Below, piece after piece: positions 54,969 through 63,624 of a stretch of DNA of 64,000 nt. This stretch comes from Lachnospiraceae bacterium. GTDB lineage: Bacteria > Bacillota > Clostridia > Lachnospirales > Lachnospiraceae. The translations under genes and the position numbers were made by a program. The notes below the pieces were generated by a model, which saw only the letters and a list, made by a program, of their open reading frames with translations, was not told the DNA's origin and made no database searches. The DNA lies in contig JAEEXG010000001.1 in NCBI GenBank assembly GCA_016291405.1, positions 62,001 to 126,000 on the forward strand, given 5' to 3'. Every line of letters starts with the position of its first letter. The stretch's first letter is position 1.

Positions 54969-57074
54969 TTAAACCTCTACCTTAATGAGATTTGAATCCA
55001 AATGTTCCATAAGTACCTTTTCTAAAGAATCTATTTCAATAGGCTTTGACAAATAATCAGTAAAGCCTTCTTTTAAGAACATCTCTCTCGCTCCGCTTAC
55101 AACATTTGCGGTAAGCGAAATAATGGGAACTGTCTTAGCATATTCAATATCCAGATTTCTGATAGCTTTAAGAGTATCTATGCCATCCATTCCGGGCATC
55201 ATGTAATCTAAGAAAATAATGTCAAACTTACCATACTCAACATTACTTACAGCATCCTCTCCGCTTGCAACAGTCGTTACACTTGCCTTATATCTTGAAA
55301 GGATTCCCGCTGCCACATCAAGGTTTACAAGGTTATCATCAACCACCAAAACCTTGGCATTTGGAATAGAGAATTTACCGTCAAATATTTGCTTTCTTAA
55401 AGCATAGCTTATGGTTTCGTTGATTAAATCAGACAAATTCAAACTGCTTATAGGCCTTGTTAGAACCGATTCAAAAGGTTCTCCCGAATAGCTATAGTTA
55501 CAACCGCTTATAATAACTATCTTCTTCCAGTTAACCTTTGCATCCGCCAATTCCGCTTTAATTCTTTCATAAACCGAGGTTTCGATTAAGAAATAAGAAA
55601 CCGACGAATCGCAAATACACTTAAACAGATCATCATCATTTGAAATTCTGATTCCTCTAACGCCCATTCCCTTAAGAATCTTAGAAAGAATGTTTACATC
55701 CGTAAGGGATTCTGAATAATAAGCAATACAAGCCTTCTCCTGGCTTACATAGCCAACCCTGTTTGTATTGTCAAATGAATCTACCTTCTGACAAACATCA
55801 AAGTAGAATGTCGAACCTTTTCCGTATTCACTTTGTGCATAAATCTTTCCGCCCATCGCGGAAGCAAGTTTTCTGCAAAGTGCAAGGCCTAAGCCGTTAC
55901 CTTCAATTATTCTGTCGGTAGCTTCACCGGATCTGTTGTAAGGCTCAAAAATCTTTTCTATGGATTCTTTCTTTATACCTATACCGGTATCCTCGACTCT
56001 TATAAACAAATGAATCTTTTCATTATCAATCTTTTCATAATCCACATAGAAAGTCATATGACCTTCCTTAGTGTATTTAATGGCATTAGAAAGAATGTTA
56101 ATAATAATCTGTCTAATCTTTCCGCTGTCGCCAATCATAAATCTTGGTAAGTCAGGATTAACATCAACAAAGAAATCAACATTTGAATCAAGCAAACGAA
56201 CAGACATTAAGTTAATGATGTCATTAAGCATTAATGCAATATCATACTTTTCGGACTCAGGTACGATTGAATCTATGTTCATTCTTGAAAAGTCCAAAAG
56301 GTCTGTTGTGATTGATAAAAGAGCATGGCTTGAATTTGAAATGTTATAAGCCATTTCTTTAACGTGATTTGAAGCTTCTGAATCAAGCAAAAGATCAGTT
56401 GTACCCAATATGGCATTTAAAGGCGTTCTTATTTCATGGGATACGTTTACCAAAAACATATCTTTTGCATAACTTACCATTTCAGCCTTCTTGGTAGCTT
56501 CTTCTCTTAACTTCATTTCATCTTCAAGAAGGGAATTTCTGTAAAATACGATAATACCGCATATAAGACCTGTAACCACAACCGCAACCTCTATTCTTGC
56601 ATATTCCGCAGGGGTTAAAGCTCCGTAAGCAGGCTGACCGGGATTTGCAATAACAAATTTATAGTACGCTGCAGCTACGTCTATTATTAACTGAGCAAAG
56701 AAATGAACATATTTTACCCAACCATCAAGTAAAATCATAGAAAAAGTAAGCCCTATACACATGTAAAGGGGCACTTCTACGGTAGTTTTTTCAGCTAAAA
56801 TAAGTAATGCGGGAAATGCAACGAAGTTACAATAAGATAAATATATTAAAGCCAATAATTCCGGCTTTTGAATTCTTTTTTGCAAAAAGAAAAAAACAGC
56901 GCTCACAAGACATATGGTTGCATACATCGTAATGAAAGAAGCGCTGATTTTCATAATAAAAGCAATCGAAACAAACAGTAAAGTAAACACACTGCTTAGT
57001 AACGTTGCCATATTGAATAATCTTGTTTTTTTAGAAAGATGGCCTCCGAAATAGGCTTCATAAAAGTTTTTCAT
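54969..57074 (-). CDS. Membrane hybrid histidine kinase (HisKA-HATPase-pseudoREC-REC)
   Basis: 701 residues. Six or so transmembrane helices (residues 20-180), HisKA with LVNVSHEIRTPLNA (His213), intact HATPase (QIIINILSNAIKYT; VEDTGIGIKKES; GNGLGLALCRKLA), a first receiver-like domain without the acidic pair (about 450-560), and a C-terminal receiver with VLVVDDNLVNLDV and the phospho-acceptor in FLDYMMPGMDG. Likely the active partner of the degenerate kinase just downstream; joint signalling as a heterodimer is inference. Weak GAGA ribosome binding site. Confidence 0.93.
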   Translation of the reverse strand: MKNFYEAYFGGHLSKKTRLFNMATLLSSVFTLLFVSIAFIMKISASFITMYATICLVSAVFFFLQKRIQKPELLALIYLSYCNFVAFPALLILAEKTTVEVPLYMCIGLTFSMILLDGWVKYVHFFAQLIIDVAAAYYKFVIANPGQPAYGALTPAEYARIEVAVVVTGLICGIIVFYRNSLLEDEMKLREEATKKAEMVSYAKDMFLVNVSHEIRTPLNAILGTTDLLLDSEASNHVKEMAYNISNSSHALLSITTDLLDFSRMNIDSIVPESEKYDIALMLNDIINLMSVRLLDSNVDFFVDVNPDLPRFMIGDSGKIRQIIINILSNAIKYTKEGHMTFYVDYEKIDNEKIHLFIRVEDTGIGIKKESIEKIFEPYNRSGEATDRIIEGNGLGLALCRKLASAMGGKIYAQSEYGKGSTFYFDVCQKVDSFDNTNRVGYVSQEKACIAYYSESLTDVNILSKILKGMGVRGIRISNDDDLFKCICDSSVSYFLIETSVYERIKAELADAKVNWKKIVIISGCNYSYSGEPFESVLTRPISSLNLSDLINETISYALRKQIFDGKFSIPNAKVLVVDDNLVNLDVAAGILSRYKASVTTVASGEDAVSNVEYGKFDIIFLDYMMPGMDGIDTLKAIRNLDIEYAKTVPIISLTANVVSGAREMFLKEGFTDYLSKPIEIDSLEKVLMEHLDSNLIKVEV

Positions 57075-57153
57075 TAAAAATCTCGCTTACGTACCAATTA
57101 TTTGATACTAACAAGATTATTCTAGATTTTTACTATTAACTTTGTATTACCCG

Positions 57154-58356
57154 TTATTTTGTCATAAGCTTCACCATGGCCTCATTTAAGCCATCGATTG
57201 TAAGCTTATACATAGGGAATATTTTCTTTATTGCTGTTTCAGCCTCACGCCAGGGAGCTTCACCGGGAGCCATTTTAGGGTTAAGCCATACAACCTTTTT
57301 ATAATGCTGCTTTAAAAGAAGCAACCACTGTTCTCCCGAAAGACCACCATTAGGGCCTCTGTAGTTTCCCGATTCAGAATACAATTCTTCGGGAGCCATA
57401 GCGGCGTCGCCAACGATTATAACCTTATAATCTGAATCAATATTTCTAAACATCCAATCCGTATCTATCCAATCTCCGTTTTCACATTCCGGAGTTTTAT
57501 ACATTTTTGCATAGATACAATTGTGGAAATAATACGTCTTTACATCTTTATAGTGATTAGATTTATGAATGGCCCAAAAGAGCTCGTTTAAAAGCTTTGT
57601 AAAGGGAATCATGGTACCGCCCGAATCCATTAAAAGAAGCAATTTAACAGAATTCTTTCTGGGGCGCTCCCACTCTAATTTAAGGTATCCGCCATTATTG
57701 CAGGTAGAATCGATAGTATGATTAATATCAAGCTCAGTCTTTGGAATATCAAGCTTTGAAGAAAACTGGCGAAGCTTTCTGAATGCCATCTGAAACTGCC
57801 TGTTATCAAGCATTTTATCATTACGAAAGTCTCTGTATTTTCTTGCTCCCACAACAGCAAAAGCAGATTGATATCCGGTACTTCCGCCCACTCTTATACC
57901 ACCGATATTACCGCCCATGTTACCAAATTGAGTCTTACCCATGGTACCAATCCAGTAATTACCGCCGTTATGCTCACTATCCTGGTCTTTTAAACGTTCT
58001 TTAAACTTAGTCTCAACATCGTCTTTATCCACATGCATATCTTCTGTCTGATTAAGCCAGTATCTTTCTTCCTCATGAAGAAGCTCTGTCATTTCAGACT
58101 TATCAAGCCACTCAAGCATTCTGTCCGTAATGTTAAGGTTATCGCTTTTGACACCTTTAAAGCATTCTTCGAAAGCCAGATCGAATTTATCAAAATCCGT
58201 CTCGCTTTTAACCAAAATAGCTCTCGCCATGTAATAAAAGCCTGTAAGGCTCGACCCGCAAAGATTCTTGTTTAGCGCATCATGAAGAGCAATCCATTCA
58301 GTTAAAGAAACATCAAGGCCCTTAGCCTTTAATGTATAAAAGAATGTGGAAAACAC
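57154..58356 (-). CDS. VWA-domain protein, CoxE-like
   Basis: 400 residues. The N-terminal region is helical, followed by a glycine-rich linker (QFGNMGGNIGGIRVGGSTGY, 143-162) and a VWA domain from about 235. The MIDAS motif is altered: MDSGGTM with Asp244, Gly246 and Thr248, where DxSxS is usual, so metal binding may be weakened or differ. Ends PMYKLTIDGLNEAMVKLM. CoxE-like VWA proteins work with a MoxR-type AAA ATPase, encoded directly upstream here (one-base TAGTG overlap). The start is GTG; GGAG is 12 bases upstream. Confidence 0.85.
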   Translation of the reverse strand: MFSTFFYTLKAKGLDVSLTEWIALHDALNKNLCGSSLTGFYYMARAILVKSETDFDKFDLAFEECFKGVKSDNLNITDRMLEWLDKSEMTELLHEEERYWLNQTEDMHVDKDDVETKFKERLKDQDSEHNGGNYWIGTMGKTQFGNMGGNIGGIRVGGSTGYQSAFAVVGARKYRDFRNDKMLDNRQFQMAFRKLRQFSSKLDIPKTELDINHTIDSTCNNGGYLKLEWERPRKNSVKLLLLMDSGGTMIPFTKLLNELFWAIHKSNHYKDVKTYYFHNCIYAKMYKTPECENGDWIDTDWMFRNIDSDYKVIIVGDAAMAPEELYSESGNYRGPNGGLSGEQWLLLLKQHYKKVVWLNPKMAPGEAPWREAETAIKKIFPMYKLTIDGLNEAMVKLMTK

Positions 58357-59168
58357 TAGTCAACTCTTCTCCTTACAATGTCAAGGTCTTCATCTTTCTT
58401 AATAAGTACACCAACAAAGGGAAGCTCAGCCTTAATCTTTGAAGGATCCACACCGCCTATCATCATCGCGTTAAGCCAGTCAATAAGTTCACTGGTGGCA
58501 GGTTTCTTTCTAAGCTGAGAATATGATCTGATTTCATAGAAAACATTCATTGCATTTTCCAAAAGATTCTCTTCGATTTTAGGGAAGTGAGTCTTTACGA
58601 TTTCTTCCATAAGTTCTTTGGAAGGAAAATCAATGTAGTGGAAAATACAACGTCTTAAAAAAGCATCGGGAAGTTCTTTTTCAGCATTGGAAGTGATTAT
58701 AACTATGGGACGATGCTTAGCTTTAATGGTCTTCTTTGTTTCATAGATATAGAATTCCATTCTATCAAGTTCCCACAAAAGGTCATTGGGGAATTCCAAA
58801 TCAGCCTTATCAATTTCATCGATCAAAAGAACTACCTGCTTATCGGAATCAAAAGCTTCTCCAAGCTTACCAAGCTTTATGTAATGGGCAATATCATCAA
58901 CGCCTTCGTTTCCGAACTGTCCGTCATAAAGTCTTTGAATGGTATCGTAGGTATATAAACCTTCCTGGGCCTTGGTGGTTGATTTAATGTTCCATACAAT
59001 CAATTCTTTTCCCAAGGCATCCGCAACAGCTTTAGCAAGCATTGTTTTTCCGGTACCGGGTTCACCCTTAATTAAAAGGGGCTTTTCCAAAGCTACGGCA
59101 ATGTTAACGCTTGCCATTAATTCTTCCGATGCGATGTATTCGCCTGTTGATGTAAAATTAGTCGTCAA
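58356..59168 (-). CDS. MoxR-family AAA+ ATPase
   Basis: 270 residues from a TTG at 59168 with GGAG 6 bases upstream; an in-frame TTG at 59180 is less well placed. Walker A KGEPGTGKTMLAKAVADAL, Walker B VVLLIDEIDKADLEFPNDLL, sensor 1 PIVIITSNAEKELPDAFLRR (arginine finger). Ring-forming ATPases of this family act as chaperone-like factors for metal-centre insertion or complex assembly together with a VWA protein. Overlaps the gpsA 3' end by 11 bases, so it belongs to the der-plsY-gpsA operon. The target is unknown. Confidence 0.93.
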   Translation of the reverse strand: MTTNFTSTGEYIASEELMASVNIAVALEKPLLIKGEPGTGKTMLAKAVADALGKELIVWNIKSTTKAQEGLYTYDTIQRLYDGQFGNEGVDDIAHYIKLGKLGEAFDSDKQVVLLIDEIDKADLEFPNDLLWELDRMEFYIYETKKTIKAKHRPIVIITSNAEKELPDAFLRRCIFHYIDFPSKELMEEIVKTHFPKIEENLLENAMNVFYEIRSYSQLRKKPATSELIDWLNAMMIGGVDPSKIKAELPFVGVLIKKDEDLDIVRRRVD

Positions 59169-60171
59169 ATTCCACTCCAATCTCTGCCTTTTTGTCTCTT
59201 AACATTAAGCCCTTAACGGCTTCTTTGGCAGGTTTATTATTAAAAAGAATCTCATTAACCTGTTCTATAATCGGTAATTCAACATCATATTTCTTTGCAA
59301 GTTGCATTGCAGCCTTTGCGGAGTGAACGCCTTCTACAACCATCTTTACTTCGGCCATGGCTTCATCCATAGTCTTTCCTTGCCCTATAAGTATTCCCGC
59401 TCTTCTGTTTCTTGAATGCATGCTGGCACAGGTAACTATCAAATCGCCAATTCCCGTAAGCCCTGCAAATGTCTCGACTTTACCGCCCATCTTTATGCCA
59501 AGTCTGGTAATTTCAGCAATGCCTCTTGTTATAATCGCAGCCTTCGTGTTATCACCGTATCCAAGGCCGTCGGCAACACCTGCCGCAAGGGCAATTACAT
59601 TCTTTAATGAAGAACCTATTTCAATGCCTATAATATCAGGTGATGTGTATACTCTGAATGTTTCGTTCATAAATACATTTTGAACGAATTCTGCAGTACT
59701 CTTTTCTTTTGCTCCCGCAACAATTGATGTGGGCATTCCTCTTCCCACTTCTTCAGCATGTGTGGGACCGCTTAAAATACAAACCTTACAGTTTGGAATT
59801 TCAGTTTCTATAATATCTGACATTGTCATTAAGGTATCTGCTTCGATTCCCTTTGTTACATTGACAATTATCTTACCTTCCGTCACAAAATCCTTAATCA
59901 TTCTTGCAGTACTTCTCATGCCGGGGGATGGAACCGCAAGAACAATAAGTTCATTTTCTTTTACCGTTTTTTCAATATCTTTTGTAAAATCAACTTCCTT
60001 AGGAATCAATACTCCGGGAAGTTTTGATTTGTTTTCTCTTGTTTTAACTACTTCGTTAAATTCTTTTTCGTTGGTTCCTCTGCTCCAAATAGTTACTTTA
60101 TGTCCGTTATTGTTAAGTAAAACACCCAAAGCAAGTCCGAAAGAACCTGCTCCGATAATGCCAATCTTCAT
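59158..60171 (-). CDS. gpsA: NAD(P)-dependent glycerol-3-phosphate dehydrogenase
   Basis: Reduces dihydroxyacetone phosphate to sn-glycerol-3-phosphate for phospholipid synthesis. 337 residues. Rossmann motif GIIGAGSFGLALGVLLNNNG at the N-terminus, signature GPTHAEEVGRGMPTS, catalytic lysine region SSLKNVIALAAGVADGLGYG with the conserved N/K. The start ATG directly follows the plsY stop (TAGATG), so the two lipid genes are coupled. Confidence 0.96.
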   Translation of the reverse strand: MKIGIIGAGSFGLALGVLLNNNGHKVTIWSRGTNEKEFNEVVKTRENKSKLPGVLIPKEVDFTKDIEKTVKENELIVLAVPSPGMRSTARMIKDFVTEGKIIVNVTKGIEADTLMTMSDIIETEIPNCKVCILSGPTHAEEVGRGMPTSIVAGAKEKSTAEFVQNVFMNETFRVYTSPDIIGIEIGSSLKNVIALAAGVADGLGYGDNTKAAIITRGIAEITRLGIKMGGKVETFAGLTGIGDLIVTCASMHSRNRRAGILIGQGKTMDEAMAEVKMVVEGVHSAKAAMQLAKKYDVELPIIEQVNEILFNNKPAKEAVKGLMLRDKKAEIGVEFDD

Positions 60172-60861
60172 CTAGTTAGTCCTCTTGTCGTTAGCGGATG
60201 CATTAGTGCTTGCATCCATCTTATTTTTCTTAAATAAATATGTTTTTCTCTCTTCGCCTTTCACCAAGCGCTTTATATTGTCTTTATGCTTATAAAAGGC
60301 CATAACGGTCATTACAAACACCACAATATAGCTCTCAATCAAAACAGACTGTGAGACTCCGAAAACACCAAGCTGTCCCATTATAATGGTCTGTACCAAG
60401 AAACCGGTGTATAAAAGAAGGGAACCTAAAGATACCCAGTGAGTGATTACAAAATTTCCGAAGAATAAAAGTAAGCCCACAGGAATATACATCCAGTTTG
60501 CGGCAATCATCATACCGCCTGTTGTGGCAATTCCTTTACCCCCTTTAAAGTTCATATAGAAAGGGAAATTATGGCCAAGCACACAACCAAGGCCTGTATA
60601 AAACACAAGTAAAGGTGCAATTTCAGGGTAATGCCCGCAAATAAGCAATCTTACAAGAATAATTGCAACAATAGATTTAAGCATATCTCCCGCAAAAACC
60701 ACGAGGCCTGCCTTCGTGCCAAGAACTCTTAAAGTATTGGTGGTTCCGGCATTTCCGCTTCCATGCTCTCTAATGTCAATTCCATGCATCTTTCCATAGA
60801 AAAATGCTGTCTGAATAGCTCCGAACAAATATCCTATCAATACACACAAAACTCTTATCAT
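60172..60861 (-). CDS. plsY: Acyl-phosphate:glycerol-3-phosphate acyltransferase
   Basis: First acylation step of phospholipid synthesis, using acyl phosphate. 229 residues, integral membrane with five to six helices. Conserved cytoplasmic motifs: HGSGNAGTTNTLRVLG, GCVLGHNFPFYMNFKGGKGIAT, and the third motif around RLVKGEE. Slightly longer than the usual 200 through a basic C-terminal tail (MDASTNASANDKRTN). Two bases after der. Confidence 0.95.
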   Translation of the reverse strand: MIRVLCVLIGYLFGAIQTAFFYGKMHGIDIREHGSGNAGTTNTLRVLGTKAGLVVFAGDMLKSIVAIILVRLLICGHYPEIAPLLVFYTGLGCVLGHNFPFYMNFKGGKGIATTGGMMIAANWMYIPVGLLLFFGNFVITHWVSLGSLLLYTGFLVQTIIMGQLGVFGVSQSVLIESYIVVFVMTVMAFYKHKDNIKRLVKGEERKTYLFKKNKMDASTNASANDKRTN

Positions 60862-60863
60862 AT

Positions 60864-62195
60864 CTAGTCTTCCTTTCGCTCACGAATTATGAAATGTAAA
60901 GGTGTTCCTTTAAATCCGAAAGTTTCTCTTATCTGGTTCTCAATATATCTTGTGTAGGAAAAGTGCATCATTTCCTTATCATTTACAAAAATAACGAATG
61001 TAGGGGGCTTAACGCTTACCTGTGTGATATAGAAAAGCTTTAATCTCTTTCCTTTATCTGTAGGAGGCTGCTGCATTGCAACCGCTCTTGTCATAATTTC
61101 ATTAAGAACGCCCGTAGCCACTCTCATGCAATGGTTTTCATTAACCATATCTATTGTTTCAAAAAGCTTAGGAATTCGCTGTCCTGTCTTAGCTGAAATA
61201 AACACTATTTCTGCATACTGCATGAAAGAAAGAACATTTTGAACATTTTCGGTAAATCTGTAAATGGTCTTATCATCCTTTTCAACAGCGTCCCACTTAT
61301 TTACCACAACAATTATGGCTTTACCGTTATCATGGGCAATTCCTGCAATCTTAGCATCCTGCTCGGTTACGCCTTCCGTCGCATCGATAAGTAATAGAAC
61401 CACATCGGCTCTTTCAACCGCACTTACGGTTCTTACTATCATGTAGTGTTCCAAATCTTCGTGAATACGGCTCTTTCTTCTGACACCTGCGGTATCGATA
61501 AAGATGTACTCTTTATCGTTATACTTAACGTTTGTGTCTATAGCGTCTCTTGTGGTACCTGCTATATCCGAAACAATAAGTCTGTTTTCACCTAAGATAG
61601 CGTTTATTAATGAGCTCTTACCAACGTTTGGCTTACCTACAACGGCAACCTTAATTCTGTCATCTTCTTCGTCATCATCGGGGATATCGTCAAAGTATTT
61701 AACAACTTCATCAAGCAAATCACCAAAGCCAAGCAAGTTAACGCTTGATACAGGGTATGGTTCACCTATTCCAAGGTTATAAAACTCATAAACATCGGCC
61801 ATATACTTATCAAAGTTATCTACCTTATTTACAACAAGCAAAACAGGCTTATGAGAGCGTCTTAACATATCGCAGACCTTGCTGTCTGCATCCTGAAGGC
61901 CCTGCTTTACATCGGTCATAAACAAAATAACGTCTGCTGTCTCAATGGCAAGCTCTGCCTGTTCCCTCATCTGCTTTAAAATAATGTCTGAAGAATCAGG
62001 TTCAATACCGCCTGTATCAACCAAAGTAAAAGAATAATTAAGCCAGTTTACATCTACATAAATTCTGTCTCTTGTTACACCGGGAGTATCTTTAACAATA
62101 GATATTTTCTGACCCGCAAGAGCATTAAAAAAAGTGGATTTACCAACGTTTGGTCTTCCTACAACCGCAACGATAGGTTTTCTCTTTCTATCCAT
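60864..62195 (-). CDS. der: Ribosome biogenesis GTPase Der
   Basis: Double-GTPase needed for 50S assembly. 443 residues. G-domain 1: VVGRPNVGKSTFFN, DTGG, NKVD; G-domain 2: VVGKPNVGKSSLIN, DTAG, NKWD; C-terminal KH-like domain ending TPLHFIIRERKED. The arrangement DUF512-der-plsY-gpsA is a common clostridial order. Confidence 0.97.
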   Translation of the reverse strand: MDRKRKPIVAVVGRPNVGKSTFFNALAGQKISIVKDTPGVTRDRIYVDVNWLNYSFTLVDTGGIEPDSSDIILKQMREQAELAIETADVILFMTDVKQGLQDADSKVCDMLRRSHKPVLLVVNKVDNFDKYMADVYEFYNLGIGEPYPVSSVNLLGFGDLLDEVVKYFDDIPDDDEEDDRIKVAVVGKPNVGKSSLINAILGENRLIVSDIAGTTRDAIDTNVKYNDKEYIFIDTAGVRRKSRIHEDLEHYMIVRTVSAVERADVVLLLIDATEGVTEQDAKIAGIAHDNGKAIIVVVNKWDAVEKDDKTIYRFTENVQNVLSFMQYAEIVFISAKTGQRIPKLFETIDMVNENHCMRVATGVLNEIMTRAVAMQQPPTDKGKRLKLFYITQVSVKPPTFVIFVNDKEMMHFSYTRYIENQIRETFGFKGTPLHFIIRERKED

Positions 62196-62204
62196 ATAAA
62201 TCTC

Positions 62205-63542
62205 CTATTTAAACCTTCCCATAAGCGAATTAAAAAGTTCAAGCCCGCCGGATCTTACCATATGAGCCTTAACACCGAGAGTTTCTTCAAGCTCCGTTAA
62301 TTTAATATCATCAAGGAAGATGTCTTCATCTGCTTTAAGTACGTTTCTTGGAAGCAATATATCTTTCTTTGCTCCGTGCTCCTTTAACTGAGCAATTATA
62401 TCCTGCCCCGTAAGAAGCCCCGCTACCGTAATCTTCTCTCCAAAAAAATCATTTCTTATTGGCACAACATCAATGTTAATCTTTGGATATTCCGCCATAA
62501 CCATATCGGCAAAGCGTTTCATGTAAGGATATGCAAGCCTTGCGGTAACTAAAGTTGCCTCATACGGCTTCATGAAAAACTTTTTGATTTTACCATAACG
62601 ATTCTTTTCAAACACTTCTTCAAATTCGTTTTGAAGTGACCTTATCATTCCAACGCCGTTTTCAATCTGAAGATAACCGTCATATCTGTCTTCCTCAGGC
62701 ATTTCACGTCCTGCCAGAATATACCATTCGTCACTTGCATGAATAAAGTGAAGTCCGTGCTCTTTATAGCATATCTTCTGGAAACCTTCGATTAAGTCAA
62801 TTACCTTAATGGCATCTTCTTTTGTAAAGGGCTCCAATGGATAAAGCCCTTCTCTAAACTTTGTAAGGCCTACAGGAACCACCGAAACACTTTGAAGAAC
62901 AGGTAAATACTTCATCAAATCTTCAATGGAACGCTTTAATTCATCCCCGTCGTTAACACCCTTACAAAGAACAATCTGACCGTTCATGGTAATGTTTTCT
63001 TCAAAGAAACGATCTGCAATTTTCAAGGAATCTCCCGCAAAGCGGTTATTTAACATTTTGCATCTAAGTTCGGGATTGGTGGTCTGGAAAGATATATTTA
63101 TAGGCTCCATCCTAAACTTAATGATTCTCTTAATATCCTTTTCACTCATATTGGTTAAGGTGACGTAATTTCCTTGCAAGAAAGAAAGTCTTTGATCGTC
63201 ATCCTTAAAATAAAGTGTCTCTCTCATTCCGGGAGGCATCTGATCGATAAAGCAAAAGATACAATTATTTCTGCATCTTCTGTAATCATCCATTAGGCCG
63301 TTTTCAAACTCTAAGCCTAAATCATCGTCTTCATCTTTATCTATGGAAAAAGTTAACTCTTCGTCGTTTCTTAAAACCACCACATCAAGATGGCTTTCCA
63401 AAATACTGTATCTATAGTCAAAAATGTCTTCAACAACTTCGCCGTTAATACTTACAATAGTATCCCCGGCCATAATACCTGCTTCACTCGCCCAAGACCC
63501 CGCAATGACATTGCTAATCACATGAGATTTTGTCTTGTTCAT
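62205..63542 (-). CDS. Radical-SAM/DUF512 protein with N-terminal PDZ domain
   Basis: 445 residues. The N-terminus is PDZ-like (SWASEAGIMAGDTIVSING). A cluster motif C-x3-C-x2-C occurs in RCRNNCIFCFIDQMP, followed by a radical-SAM-like barrel (FLQGNYVTLTNMSEKDIKRI) and the C-terminal DUF512 (VAGLLTGQDIIAQLKEHG, ending SGGLELFNSLMGRF). Family function is unestablished. First gene of the operon leading to der, plsY, gpsA, moxR and the CoxE-like gene; GGAG before the ATG. Confidence 0.92.
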   Translation of the reverse strand: MNKTKSHVISNVIAGSWASEAGIMAGDTIVSINGEVVEDIFDYRYSILESHLDVVVLRNDEELTFSIDKDEDDDLGLEFENGLMDDYRRCRNNCIFCFIDQMPPGMRETLYFKDDDQRLSFLQGNYVTLTNMSEKDIKRIIKFRMEPINISFQTTNPELRCKMLNNRFAGDSLKIADRFFEENITMNGQIVLCKGVNDGDELKRSIEDLMKYLPVLQSVSVVPVGLTKFREGLYPLEPFTKEDAIKVIDLIEGFQKICYKEHGLHFIHASDEWYILAGREMPEEDRYDGYLQIENGVGMIRSLQNEFEEVFEKNRYGKIKKFFMKPYEATLVTARLAYPYMKRFADMVMAEYPKINIDVVPIRNDFFGEKITVAGLLTGQDIIAQLKEHGAKKDILLPRNVLKADEDIFLDDIKLTELEETLGVKAHMVRSGGLELFNSLMGRFK

Positions 63543-63587
63543 ATCTACTCCTTTATTTTACATACGAATTCATTTTATACGATATTA

Positions 63588-63619
63588 AGAAAAAAAGGAA
63601 GTGTAAAAGCACTTCCTTT
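63588..63619 (-). terminator. terminator of the kinase gene at the right edge
   Basis: Minus-strand AAAGGAAGTG / CTTTTA / CACTTCCTTT (63594-63619) with a run of T residues after the stem. Confidence 0.88.
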
Positions 63620-63624
63620 AAGCT

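Noticed and set aside
42804..57074. Kinase genes as a recent tandem amplification
   Set aside because: Sequences outside the catalytic motifs differ widely, one has a degenerate ATP-binding domain, and the third copy lies 8 kb away.
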